Assembly (NCBI RefSeq): GCF_004115265.2
Contig: NC_046307.1
Span: forward strand, 27,372,191-27,436,190
Length of the DNA: 64,000 bases
Origin: Rhinolophus ferrumequinum
Taxonomy: Eukaryota > Chordata > Mammalia > Chiroptera > Rhinolophidae
Direction of reading: 5' to 3'
This document shows positions 12,490 to 23,580 of the stretch, piece by piece. Each line of letters starts with the position of its first letter. The first letter of the stretch is position 1. A model generated the notes under the pieces. It was not told the DNA's origin and did not search any database. It saw only the letters and a program-made list of their open reading frames with translations. Both the position numbers and the translations under genes were made by a program.

Positions 12490-15400
12490 CTACAGAAATA
12501 GACCAAAGATTTAGAGTACCTGTACAAAACAAACCTGTCACATTGGGTGACTAGAGACAGAATTTTTGACAATCACAGTCCTCACTGCGTTCACAACCTT
12601 ATACACAGGAGCTTCATAAATATTTGTTGAGGAGCTCCACCCATTTCAATAGGGCTCCAAATCAATGGGAATTTGGAAGTAGGTACAAACATCTTTAATG
12701 TGTACTCATTCCTTCATAAATTTATTGTTTGGTATGACAATGACTATACATAGATTATGATGACAGATAATATTTGAGTACATACTATGTACAGACACTG
12801 CTCTAAATACTTTTCTCATGGTTGTGAGAAATCTGAGAAAAGAAAGGCGCTCTTTCCATTTTAGAGATGAGAAAACTGTGGCTCAAAAAGGTTGAACCAC
12901 TTGTGGTAAGTCATAGTGTAAATACTAGAGGAAGGATCCAGAGCCTAAAGATCTCAAACACTACACTAACTACCTTTCAAGGATAAACAAAAAACACTGC
13001 CTCCATCCCAGTGTTGCTTACAAGTTATCAAGAAAATAAATACGTTTTAAGGCCAATAGATCTACCTACCAAAAATAAATCTAACAGACAAAAGAATGGT
13101 GGTTATCAAAGGGAAAGAGGGTTGGGGGGAGGATAAAGAGGATAAAGGGTCAAATATATGGTGACGGAAGGAGATTAGACTTTGGGTGGTGGGCACACAA
13201 TAGAATATACAGATGTTGTATTATGAAAATGTACATCTGAAACTTATATAATGTTATTAATTACCAACGACACCCCAATAAATTTAATAAAAATAAATCA
13301 ATCTAAAAATTCCATATAGGAAAATATCTCATAAGCAAAAATAAAAGGTAATCCCATCTTTCTGGGAGAAGAATGCTTGCAAACTAACAAAGACCAAATA
13401 TTAGAAATTTTATTTTGATTTTTTTAAAAACATGTTTTCTGACTCCATCCCCACTAGAAGGAAAGTACTATGACTTCAGGAATTGCCTATCTCATTCACA
13501 ATTCACCTCCAGCACCTCAAACAATGCCTAGAAGGTGCTAGATACTTATAAAGGTCCACTGAATGAGTTTTAAGTCTACATTAAAAAAAGAAAATAGGCA
13601 AAAAGGACAAGAAAAATGCAAATGTTAAATAAAGGTGGGAAACTTAAGACTAATGTACTTTTAAAAGCAAATTTTTAAAAGGATAGCTTTCATCTAACAG
13701 ACTATCAAGATTTCAAATATTCCATCATTCAGCAAATATAAGAACACCTTCTATGTGGCAGGTCCTGGATTCTAACAGAGGTCACAAACTCTCCTACCTC
13801 TCAGTTTCTTCAGAGTGGCTACCCCAATTTTATTAGCAGGCTTTTAGCTATCCTGGCCTGTCAGAGAAGCCTTCTGGGATGGAGAGCATCCACTCACCTT
13901 AGCTCTCATGGAAGCCACCATAAGGACTACCACGTAACACTTGTAGGTGGTAGGCCAGTACCACCCGAGAGAATATAGGAAATTCTCATTCACAATTGAT
14001 AGAAAAGGAAACAAATACATATTTGGAATTTAATTTGGCAGTACCAAAAATTTTAATGATGATATTCTTTGAACCAACAATTCTATTTCTAGGTATTTAT
14101 CTTATAAAAGTATTGGCACAAGCACACACACAAAAAAATTTGTATAAATATGTTTAACGTAGCACTGCTTGAAAAGAGTAGGAAAAGTTGGAATTAATCC
14201 ATGGTTTTATCTATATGAAGGCTGGATAAAAGATGTCTACATAATACAATACAGCCATTAAGGAAAAAGGAGTGCAAGTGAGTGCATGGGGTGGGGCTTT
14301 ATTTACAAACACTGTGTACTGTTTCATTTATTTACAAACTTATGACAGTTGCAAACAGTTACAATCAACTTTTTAAAACTTTCTAACAGAAATTCAGACT
14401 TACAGAAACACTGTATGAATAGCACAAAGAACATCTGTGTTCTTCACCCAGATTCTCCAAATGTTAACATTTTCCTTATTCGCCCTATTACCCTCAAATA
14501 TCCCCCAACCATAATGTTCTCTTTTAAGGAATTTAATTACCAAATCAGAGAATTAGCATTGACCTGGCACTTCAACGGAAATGTTAGACAGCCCAGGTTT
14601 CACCCCACGCAAGCCTTTTTAGGTTGTGAGTCCTGTTTTGTGCTTCCCAGCACCACGTGCCTTCCTCTAGTATTTAAGTTGCCATTTTCCAAAGACCGAC
14701 TACATGACAGGTACCATTGTTTTATGTTCTCTTACTTAATCTTCAGAACAATTCTGAGTGAAGCACTATTATTATTTTCACTAGAGATAAGGATCCCAAG
14801 TCTCCATGAGGGGAAATGTTTGCACCAGATCACAAGGTTAGTAAATGGTACACAGCGGGAATTCTTACCTCTGGTCCTTTTAGCTGCGCAGCACAAGTTC
14901 TTTGAAATCAGTAAACTGTGAAGCTTCTAACTGTACAAAAGGAACTTGATATGTTACAGAAATTCTGTTTATTTCTCCATTACTTCTCTCGACTGAACTA
15001 CTCAAAAGCGATAGAGGTCTTTGGTAAAAATAATACCAGGTATCCTAGCCGGTGATCAGACTCAAGAGCCACCCTCCAGTTTGCTCCTTTCTGGGGGGCT
15101 TAACAAAAAAAGAAAGGCATTCCAGGGCCCCCCCCGCCCCGTCATGTCATCTGCTTCACTTTGTCTACAGTGAATGGGGCTGCTAACAAAGTAATTTTTA
15201 AAACCTCTCAGAGGATCCTTTTGACGATTAGCCTTGGGGTGTTCCCTGAAGAGGAAAGAGAGGAATGGCATCCTCCTCTTACAAAGGCCGGAGAGACCGA
15301 ATAACTCGCCAAGGCCACACCGCTTAGCAAACCGGCGGCGCGGGACTAGAACCCACGTCTCCCAAGCTCCGGTCCAGCGCGGCCTCCCACACGGAGGAAG

Positions 15401-15579
15401 CGCCGAGCCCGGGCTGTCCACGAGCGGCGGGGAGGCCGCGCTCTCAGAGGGGACGCGGGAGAGGAAGGCGAGCGAGCTCACTGCGCGCCAGCCCCCCATT
15501 CCCAATCCGCCCAAAGTCTCGGGGTCCGGAAAGAGAAACACGCGCGGAACGGAGCCCCAAACCGTCGCCGCCCACTCAC
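12490..15579 (-). other. MED7: MED7 5'UTR intron (about 3.1 kb)
   Basis: Donor GAG|GTGAGT lies at 15579-15574 (minus strand) and acceptor TTTCTGTAG ends at 12490. The intron holds MIR-like sequence at about 12745-12985 and 14690-14890, an L1 3' end at about 13081-13300 and an old LINE fragment from about 14350. Open frames inside it, including a 190-codon one at 14349-14921, run across repeats and look spurious. Confidence 0.75.
13081..13300 (+). mobile_element. L1 3' end, 5'-truncated
   Basis: Sense L1 3'UTR: 'GGTGGGCACACAATAGAATA', 'TACATCTGAAACTTATATAA' and a terminal 'CACCCCAATAAATTTAATAA' followed by an A-rich tail. This is the common L1 tail of laurasiatherian genomes. It lies inside the MED7 5'UTR intron. 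Confidence 0.8.
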
Positions 15580-15830
15580 CTCAGCTCTGGGTTTGTTTAC
15601 TCCGGTAGCGTCCTTCGCCACCGCCGCCGAAATTCTACTTCCGGCGTCGTCTTCCAGGAAAAACTCACTGACGCTCTTTCTTTATTGACTGAAAGAGCTG
15701 TCCTTTAACCGAGGCTCTAGCCCCGCCTCAGACCGCTGGCTCGCTACTACGCATGCGCCTACCCTGGCGCCTCATTCCCGCTGAGTTCCATTGGGTGGCG
15801 TGATCGCCGGCGGGGTTTAAAGTAGGCTAG
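15290..15830. promoter_or_regulatory. MED7: MED7 CpG-island promoter
   Basis: A CpG-rich, TATA-less stretch around the first MED7 exon, in contrast to the AT-rich surroundings. It carries ACTTCCGG (15637-15644, an ETS/GABPA-type site on the minus strand), ACGCATGCGC (15749-15758, a strong NRF1 match) and ATTGG (15790-15794, a CCAAT box on the minus strand). This set is typical of broadly expressed housekeeping promoters. The start site is inferred to be near 15640. A divergent transcript to the right is possible but no gene is seen there. Confidence 0.8.
15580..15645 (-). other. MED7: MED7 non-coding exon 1 (5' end approximate)
   Basis: The exon ends at 15580 with a consensus donor (CTGAG|GTGAGT on the minus strand). 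The upstream limit is a guess, placed at the ETS-type site, since such sites often sit at the start point of TATA-less promoters. Confidence 0.6.
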
Positions 15831-16045
15831 GTCCTCTCTGTACTGGCTTCTATCAGTAAACGTCGCAGCTGGTAGCTCCGTTTCTCTTTTCTTTTTTCTT
15901 TTCTTTTTTTTTTAAATTAAACGAGGCATCTATATGTCTTACATAAAAGTTAGAAAATACAGATGAGCAGATATTTTTAAAAACTATGTCGATTCTAATT
16001 AACCCCACTGTCAAAAATATTTTAAAAGATGAGATTGGATTCTAT

Positions 16046-16118
16046 GTGATATATATGTGTGTGTGTATATATATATATTTTTATATATGTTCCATATATT
16101 ATATATATATATATATAT
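16046..16118. repeat. AT/GT-rich microsatellite
   Basis: Alternating TA and TG runs with two interruptions, seen directly. Prone to length change; no function is implied. Confidence 0.9.
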
Positions 16119-16489
16119 GAATCTGGAAGTATTTGTGACCGTGATTGGGAATCAATAATACATTTTCAATTTCCTTTTCTTCACCGTTCACTTTTATTTT
16201 TGTTTAGGGATTAAGAGATGTCTATATTATTTCCGGGCAACAAATTAGCACGTTTAAAAAAAAAAAAACAGACTTAAAGTTTTCTTTTGGAGGTTATTTT
16301 CATTAGAAGTGTCACAAATTTCTAAATTCATGGGAATCTTACAAGAGCATGTTGCACGTAAAAAGTAAGTTTGTTATTCTGGTAGAAGTTCTCAATTTTA
16401 CCTCTTTAAAATAAGAGTCTTTGATTTTATTTCTTAAAAACTTCTATGGAGAGTTCCAAATGTCAGCAAAAGGTCACTGCCACCAATTT

Positions 16490-16915
16490 AATGCCAACAG
16501 GAGTCCTCAGTCTAGGGTGCAGTAAGAGGAGAAACTGCTCAGGTAAACAGTTTGCAAAAGTGGGAAACACATAGGAAACCTAAATTGCACCCCACCCGGA
16601 AACAAACACAGAGGAGAAGCCACTTTATATTATAAAGTTCCTGCTCTAGTCCCTGATTGGTCCATTTCTATGCAAATGAGGGATCAAAATTTATAGAGTT
16701 TGATTGGTCTAAATAGCACTGTCCTGATTGGTCGGAATTACACGTTCCTATTGGTTGTTATGGACTTGCTCTGATTGGTCAGTAAAGTTGCAAATGAAAC
16801 TATAGCTGTGCAATTCCCATTGGACAGGGCAGGTTTCAGCCCATTGGTGGAAAGACTATACCAGGAACTCCTTTATAAGGCTTGACTCACAGGCAGGAAC
16901 ACAGTACAAGACACT
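16490..16915 (+). mobile_element. CCAAT-array, LTR-like relic promoter
   Basis: Seven ATTGG pentamers (CCAAT on the minus strand) start at 16656, 16703, 16727, 16750, 16774, 16819 and 16843, an octamer ATGCAAAT lies at 16670-16677, and a TATA-type TTTATAAGG is at 16872-16880. Such arrays of CCAAT boxes followed by TATA are known from U3 regions of some class I retroviral LTRs (for example the LTR12/ERV9 group), and this may be a solo LTR of a comparable family. I could not fix its ends or a target duplication, and no retroviral genes are seen nearby. It could also be a host promoter. Confidence 0.45.
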
Positions 16916-17689
16916 GTGTTTTTCCCCTGAGATGTAGAGTACCTGAGGGGCTTCTGTAGGCAATGGCTGCTAGACTCTGGTTATGAATTTGTACCCAGTT
17001 AACCATGATGAGTCCTTGGAAGATATTTTCTTTCTCAGGGTTCACACAAAAAAGTAGAGAGAACGGTGTACTCATCACCCAACTTCAACACTTATCTACT
17101 TATAGATATTATTTTATTTCCACAAGCATCACTGAAAGATAAGGACTCTCATTTTTTTCATATAACACAGAACTCACTTTAAAATAAATAGTTGCTGAAT
17201 AGCATCAAAATCAAGTCAACATTTGGACACCAATTGCCTCAGGATCCAATAAAACCCTCCCCTTTTGTGACTGGCTAATATGTCTTTTAATTATGTTTTA
17301 ATCTATAGTTTCCTGCCCTCACCTCAATTTTCCTCCCATATCAATTTATTTGTTGAAGAAATCCATTCACTTTTGAGCATACCCTAATCAGGCATCTCTC
17401 CCCACCAAAGATCAATGTGACCCACACCTGTGACCTCCAATGGTCATTCTTAGTTCTCATTTTACTCCACTCTCAGCAACATTGGGCATATTTGATCATT
17501 TGAATTGACCCAGGACTCAATTTTTACTTTTTAGTGGGATATCATCCAGGTGATAACATCCAGGTGATATGCAGGCTCTGGCAACACCCTCTCCTTTGCA
17601 GTCAGATCCCCTTATCCAACAGTATTCCACATATTTACTCAATTTCACTTCACTCAATTGCAAAAGCTCAAATCTAAAGATTCATCTTT

Positions 17690-18328
17690 TACTCTTTCTC
17701 CCATACTCTTTCAAAACTACCATAACAGCCTTTTGTATTAGTTCTATTTAGAAACAAGTAAAAGTCCCCAATACAGTATAACTCATTTTCACCATCTCCA
17801 CTGCTATATTCCTAGTCCATGCCACCATTATGTCCCTTAGACTTCTGCAATAGCTTCCTAAATGGCTTCCTTGCTTCCACTTTTGTCCTCCCTTAGCCTA
17901 CTTACCACACTGTCTTAAAATATAAGATAGATCTGACCAGTCCTCTGTTCAAAATTCTTCATGGTTTTCTATCATATTTACAATAAAATCTAATGTTCTC
18001 AATATAGCCTATGTAAGGCCCTACAGAATCTAGTCCCTGCCGACTTCTCCAATCATATCTCCTACCATTTTTTCTCTTGCTCACTTTTCTCCAGCTATAA
18101 GTTTTATTCTGTTCCCTCAAAATTGCCAAGCATATTCCTGCCTCAGGGCCATTGCATTTTTCTGGAACCCTCCTTCTACAGAGATTCACATGCCTTCCTT
18201 CCTTCTTTACTTCATTCAGGTCTCTGGACAAATGTGACCTTCTCAGAGAGGTCTTCCCTTGTCATCCGATATAAAATAACACATTCCCAAGCATTCTCTT
18301 GAGAGATGCCCCAATTCCCTTACTATAC
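17690..18328 (+). mobile_element. L2 LINE, 5' portion of a split copy
   Basis: Sense L2 sequence with typical phrases such as 'CTTCATGGTTTTCTATCA', 'GCCTCAGGGCCATTGCA', 'TCTCTGGACAAATGTGACCT' and 'CTTCTCAGAGAGGTCTTCCC'. The copy continues after the solo LTR at 18691-18890, which carries the L2 3' end. Ancient, no open frame. Confidence 0.8.
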
Positions 18329-18685
18329 TGTCGTGTAGGGCGGCCTGCGGGGTCTCAGCTCCCGCTCCCCACACAAGAACGCAGGATATGGTGAGGCCAA
18401 AAAGGAACACTCACGGAGCCATAAATAGGGGAGTCATACCACTATATTCTCGCTGGCAGCATCCGCCTCTCTGCAATCCACTCTTGCTAGCTCAGCCACC
18501 ATCTTCTTGCTAGGCCCCAATTTTTCTGCTAGCAAAGCCATGGCAATTATATTAGTGGCCAATGGCTCACTGGTTACAGCTGACGGCCAACTAGCCACAG
18601 CTGACGGCCATCTACTACCTGAGCCAGCACCCCAACACGTGAGGCCGAGAGCCTGGAAACTGCTCTCTGGGGCTCTGTCCCCGCA
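18329..18685 (+). mobile_element. Solo LTR of an endogenous retrovirus-like element
   Basis: A 357-bp segment that starts TG and ends CA and is flanked on both sides by the 5-bp duplication TATAC (18324-18328 and 18686-18690). It carries a TATA-like ATAAATAG and a short internal tandem (ACAGCTGACGGCCA-type units near 18586-18612). No internal genes are present, so it is a solo LTR left after recombination. It splits an L2 whose two halves are recognisable on either side. A 5-bp duplication fits several retroviral classes; the family is not named. The clean ends suggest a lineage-specific insertion much younger than the L2. Orientation is tentative. Confidence 0.8.
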
Positions 18686-18690
18686 TATAC

Positions 18691-18890
18691 ATTATCCTTC
18701 CTTTATAGAACTCTCATCATCTGATATCATATTATGTAATTTGTTTGTTTGTTTATAGTCTTTCTTCCCTATCAAAATACTGTGTTCATGAGCATAGGGA
18801 CTTTGCTTCATTCACTGCTACACGCTCAGCGCCTAGAACAGTGCCTGAAATTGGCAAGTGGTCAATGAACATTTATTGAATAAGTAACAA
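18691..18890 (+). mobile_element. L2 LINE 3' end, second half of the split copy
   Basis: Carries the familiar L2 tail: 'AGGGACTTTGCTTCATTCA', 'CTCAGCGCCTAGAACAGTG' and 'TGAACATTTATTGAATAA'. It continues the copy interrupted by the LTR at 18329-18685. Confidence 0.85.
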
Positions 18891-19339
18891 AATGCATATA
18901 ATCATTTTTAAATAAGTTCACAGTGACATTGATGGACAAATCACAGTCTATTTAGTCAAATCCCCATTTTGTGAAGTTAATCTCCATCCCAATTTTTACG
19001 ATTATTAATACACTGGGTGAGCATCTTGGTGCATACATGTTTGTGCACATGTCCATTTTTTTTTCCCTCAAGATAAATTTCTAGAAATGGAATTATTGGA
19101 CCCAGAGGTACAGTGTCTTACAGGTAGTTAGTGGCAGGATCAATGCTAGAGTCTAGGACTCTTGACTCTCAGTCCAGTGTTCTTTATAATAAACTACAAA
19201 TGAATGATGGTATGAAATTCGTAATGAGAAGGGCTGGTGAAAATATGACATGTAATAACCTTTATTTATGTGGTTATATGTCCAGAATCTCGATGGAAAG
19301 TTTATTCCTTAAAGGTGTCTTGTATAGCTTAACAAGGCA

Positions 19340-19800
19340 TACATTCATTCAACAAACAAATTTTTATTGTGTGTCTACTGTGCCAGAAACTGTTCTAGAA
19401 GATAAAAAAGACAGACAAAAGCCTTGCATTCTAATGCAGAAACACAGATAACATGCAGACAAATAAGAATTTCATAGTTATAAGGGTTACGGGGGTGGGG
19501 GGGGTACAAAACAAAGTGATAGTTACATCGGATGAGCATAGCTACTTTATAGCACGTGATCAGGGTAGCCTCTCCCATAAGGTGACTTTGGAGCTAAGGA
19601 AAGAGTGACAAGGGAGACAGCAAAGAGACTCAAGCAAAAAGCCAGAGGCTGCCATGATCTTCCGGAGTTAGAGAGACAGGAAGGGAGACTGTGTGCTCTG
19701 TAACTAATGAGCAAAGGGAGAGTGAGAGATGAGGGGGCAGAAACAGGCAGGGGTACATGGTAACTGGCATCTTGCCTGTCTTAGGAACTTGGCACATTAT
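19340..19800 (-). mobile_element. L2 LINE 3' end, antisense
   Basis: The reverse of the L2 tail: 'CATTCATTCAACAAACAAAT', 'TGTGTCTACTGTGCCAG', then diverged body sequence. Ancient. Confidence 0.7.
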
Positions 19801-19867
19801 TTTTTAGAAAAATCATATGTATCATTTGAGCCTAAGTGGTAAGCAGAAATAGTCACACTTTTCCTCC

Positions 19868-20799
19868 ACCCTGGTGAGATTTTTAAGGTTAGGCTTGAGG
19901 TATAATTTACATGCAGTAAAATTAATTTCAGGTGTATGATTCTATGAATTTTGATGAATATGTACTGCCATATAACCATCACCACCAGAATTTAGATATA
20001 GAATATTTCCATCACTCTAAGCAATTCTCTTTGTGCCCCCTTTGTATTCATTCTCCTCCCTTCAATCTCAGCCCCTGGTAACCATTGATCTGATTGCTGT
20101 TCACACAGTTTTGCCTTTTCCAGAATGTCATATAAATGGAATCAGACTGTATGTAGACTTTCATGTCTGGCTTCTTTCGCTTAGCACAAAACTTTTGAGG
20201 TCCATCCATGTTGCTGCATGCTTGTATATCAGTAGTTTTTTTGTGGGTTTTTTTTTTTTTTTTTTTGCTTTCTACAGGTGAGGAGTATTCCATTGTATGG
20301 AGGTAGAATAACTCATTTATTCATTCACTGGTTGATGGACATTGGGCTATTTTCAGTCCTATAAACATCCATACACATTTTTCATTTCTTTTGAGCAACT
20401 ACTTAGGAATGGATTAGTTATATGTTTAACTGAGTTTAACAGTTATATGTTAGCTGAGCCTTGTAATAGTTATAGATTTAACTATATAACAAAGGGTGAG
20501 GCAGTTTTCTAAAGAGACCGTATCTTTTTTATTTCTACCAACAAACTAAGAGAATTGCAGTTGCTGTGAATCCTCATGTGCACTTGGTATTTTCCATTTT
20601 ATTTTTACTTGTTGGGATTTACTAGCTGTGTAGTTGTTTTAATTTGCATTACCTTAGTGTTGAGTATCTTTTGTGGACTTTTTTGCCATATGAATCTTTT
20701 CTTTGGTGAACTGTTCAAGCTTTTTGCCCACTTTTTAAATTGGCTTGTTTGTTTTCTTACTATTAAGTTTCTTACTATTTCTTATTATTAAGAGCATAT

Positions 20800-20834
<35 letters not shown>

Positions 20835-21260
20835 ATATCCTTTATCAGATATGTATTTTTGTAAATATTTTCTCCCAATTTGTAGCTAATTATTTCATTT
20901 TCTTAACAGTGTCATTCAAAGAGGTTTTTAGTTTTGATAGAGTCCTATTTACCAATCATTTTCTTTTATGGTTCATATTTTTTTGCATCCTAGCCAAGAA
21001 ATCTTTGTCTAACCCAAGGTCACAAAGATTTTTCCCTGTGCTTTCCTCTAGAAGTTTTCTAATTTTAAGTTTTATGTTCAGGCCTATGATCCTTTTTGAG
21101 TTAATTTTCATATATTGTATGAGTTGAGATTCCTTTTTTTTCATGCGGGAGTCCAATTATTCCAGCACCATTTATTCGGATTCTGATTTTTGTTGGTCTT
21201 ACTACCTCTGTCATTGGTATACGGGTTCATCAATAATATCTCTGAGCTCTTTTTAGTCAA
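19868..21260 (-). mobile_element. L1 LINE, 3' part of ORF2 and 3'UTR, antisense
   Basis: On the plus strand it reads as the complement of an L1 3' half: 'CCAGAATGTCATATAAATGG', 'GAGGTCCATCCATGTTGCTG', 'TAACCCAAGGTCACAAAGAT' and 'TTTGAGTTAATTTTCATATA', in antisense order. It is 5'-truncated and contains a T-run near 20250 and a CA microsatellite at 20802-20830. No intact reverse transcriptase frame is seen. Confidence 0.85.
20802..20830. repeat. (AC)n microsatellite inside an L1
   Basis: About fourteen AC units, seen directly, inside the antisense L1. Confidence 0.95.
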
Positions 21261-22422
21261 TTGCGTTGTATCTCCTCTTGTTGATCAGCTCAGGCAGAAG
21301 AAATGGAAACTAGCAAACTAAATTCTTCATCTCCAGCTCCTGCTTCTTCCTGTCATATAATTTTTGTCAGCTCACATATATTGTCTAAACAATGAACTTT
21401 GGGTGAGAATCAGCACGAATGTATTGTTCCCTGCTATACAGTTTCAATTCCTAATCACGGTTTTTGCTGTTGTCATTGTCTCATGGCTACTAATGACCTT
21501 TTCACTAATAACAATCTTGACAACCCAGACCTGTGTGCGCAGCAGATGGGAGTGCAAGGTGCCCGCAATTTCTTGTGCCTGTTATGCCTTTCCTTAGCAG
21601 CAGGGGACAGCAGTAACCCTGGCATTTGGGAACTATCCCCAGTTTACGCTTACTTTTATAACAAAGATCTGTGTCCCACATATGAGGCTCCATGGAGGGC
21701 CAGTTATTTCTTGCAGGCGGCAGAACTTAAAATGGATTTAGAATCCTACAAAAAGGCAGATAAGCCCTTTTGAATTACTTGTTGTAGCTGTTACTGTAAT
21801 TCAAGTCCACATTGACATGATAACGTGGAATTTCACCAAAGAAAAAGTAGCTATGTCACTATCATGCCTGTTTTTGAATCATCTACCCATGTTACCAGTT
21901 GCTGAAGTGGGGGGTTGGCAGCACTGTTTCTTCTGTGGTGTTTGGCTGGAGTGGAAGAGTTATTGTCTAAAAGTTTTCTATCTTTTTTTGCTGTTCCTTT
22001 TCTGGTCTTTTGACCAGAGAGGTACGTTTTTTGTAGGGACTTTTTTTTTCAGGATTGCCAGCTTCTTCTCTTCCAAGTCTGGGATGCATGAGACAAAAAG
22101 AAAAACCCAAGGAACTCACCACCACGTTGTTCTTCATTTACTGTGGTCCCTGGCTGGTCGCTCTACTTTTCTCCACCTTTCAGAGTCTTTTAATATTTGT
22201 GTTACATACAACATCCTAGGTCTTTAGTTGTACAAGTGAGAGGAATAGGGAAAACTATGTGTACTCCATCTTTCTGGTAGCATAAGTCTAACCAATCCAT
22301 TTTTAAGTAAGCAGTGAATTATCAAGGCAATCAATGGGACATTTGTTTCCTTCTTTTTCATATCTACATGTTCTAAACTTTCTAAAACAGACACAATTTT
22401 GCAATAAGGAAATGTACTTCAC

Positions 22423-22626
22423 GGTTATTTTTTTAAATTATTATTATTATTATTATTATTTTATTGGGGAACAGTGTGTTTTTCCAGGACCCATCAGCTC
22501 CAAGTCAAGTTGTTGTTTTCAGTATAGTTGTAGAGGGCACAGCTCACTGGCCCATGTGGGAACTGAACCTGCGAACATGGGGTTATGAGCACTGCGCTCT
22601 AACCAACTGAGCCAACCGACCGCCCC
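22423..22626 (-). mobile_element. Rhin-1-type tRNA-derived SINE (bat)
   Basis: A SINE in reverse orientation. The tRNA-like head is at the right end (complement of 'GGTTGGCTCAGTTGGTTAGA') and the body and a (TAA)-rich tail lie at the left. It is flanked by a perfect 10-bp target duplication, TGTACTTCAC, at 22413-22422 and 22627-22636. The perfect duplication points to a fairly young copy. The family assignment rests on memory of bat SINE consensus sequences. Confidence 0.85.
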
Positions 22627-23289
22627 TGTACTTCACTTTTAAATTATTTGAATTCAAAACCCTATACAGTGCATCATAGCCTTCCTGGCTGTCACCAACT
22701 CTTCACAAGGTTAGTGGAGTCAGGGGAAGTGGCCACAGCACATCACACTAACACAGTGTTGCAGACTGTGTTCCCCAAAAAACAGATTTTGAGATGGAGT
22801 TTTGTGAGAAGGATGTTTATTAAGGAGTGGCCTTCAGACCAGGACCTATAAAAGGGAAGGAAGCAGGAATGGACAGAGGAAGAAGTCAAGCTGTCAAGAA
22901 GCTGTCAAGGAAGTCAAGAGCTCCAGGCCCCACCGGGAGCTCTTGAACTAGAATGGCCCTTGAGAGTTGGTCTGCACTGGGCTAAGATGGCCAGACCTTC
23001 ACTCTCTACAGCAATCAGTCTTTGTGTGCTCTGGGAAGGAGGGAGGGAGTTCTCTGAAGCCAGTAGTTTCCACACTCACTCCCAGCTGCTCCTTCATGGT
23101 ACTCCTAGCAGCCCGGGCCACAAGTCCTTCACTGAAGGAATGTCCACGCCACATGGGTATTTCAAATAGAAAGGTGTCTTTCAAAACATTCTCTCCAATC
23201 TCCTTATTTTATAGATTCTATGGCAAAAGACAGGAAGTGACATAAGATCACATAGTAACAATCCCCTCCCCAAATATTTCTCTTCATAG

Positions 23290-23580
23290 CAACCACAGTG
23301 CCCTTTACAAAGTGAAAATTTGACCAAGTGACTCCCCTATTTAAGACATTTCAGTGGTTTTTCATTACTTGAAGGTCAGAAATCAAAATCCTTTACATGG
23401 ACCTCAAAGCCTTGCATGACAGTCCCCTGCTGTGTTCTATAGCATCTCTCTCATCTCTCTTGCCCTGCCTGCCATGACACTGCCTTCAATATTCTGAGGC
23501 ATCTTGCTTCTTCCCACCATAGTACATCTTTCTTCTGTCTGAAAGACTCCACTCGATCACAACAACCCCATGAATGACCT
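23290..23580 (+). mobile_element. L2 LINE fragment
   Basis: Sense L2 body: 'CATTTCAGTGGTTTTTCATT', 'ATGGACCTCAAAGCCTTGCA' and 'TTGCCCTGCCTGCCATGACA'. Ancient and non-coding. Confidence 0.65.

Noticed and set aside
14349-14921. Open frame of 190 codons (plus strand) in the MED7 intron
   Set aside because: It runs from old LINE sequence into MIR-like sequence; no splice sites or family likeness support it.
15062-15608. Overlapping frames of 159 and 124 codons in the CpG island
   Set aside because: High GC content lowers stop frequency. They overlap the MED7 promoter and first exon and have no recognisable domain.
21399-21773. Frame of 124 codons with a cysteine-rich start (CCCHC-like)
   Set aside because: The cysteine run is low-complexity. 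No zinc-knuckle spacing, splice sites or neighbours support a gene.
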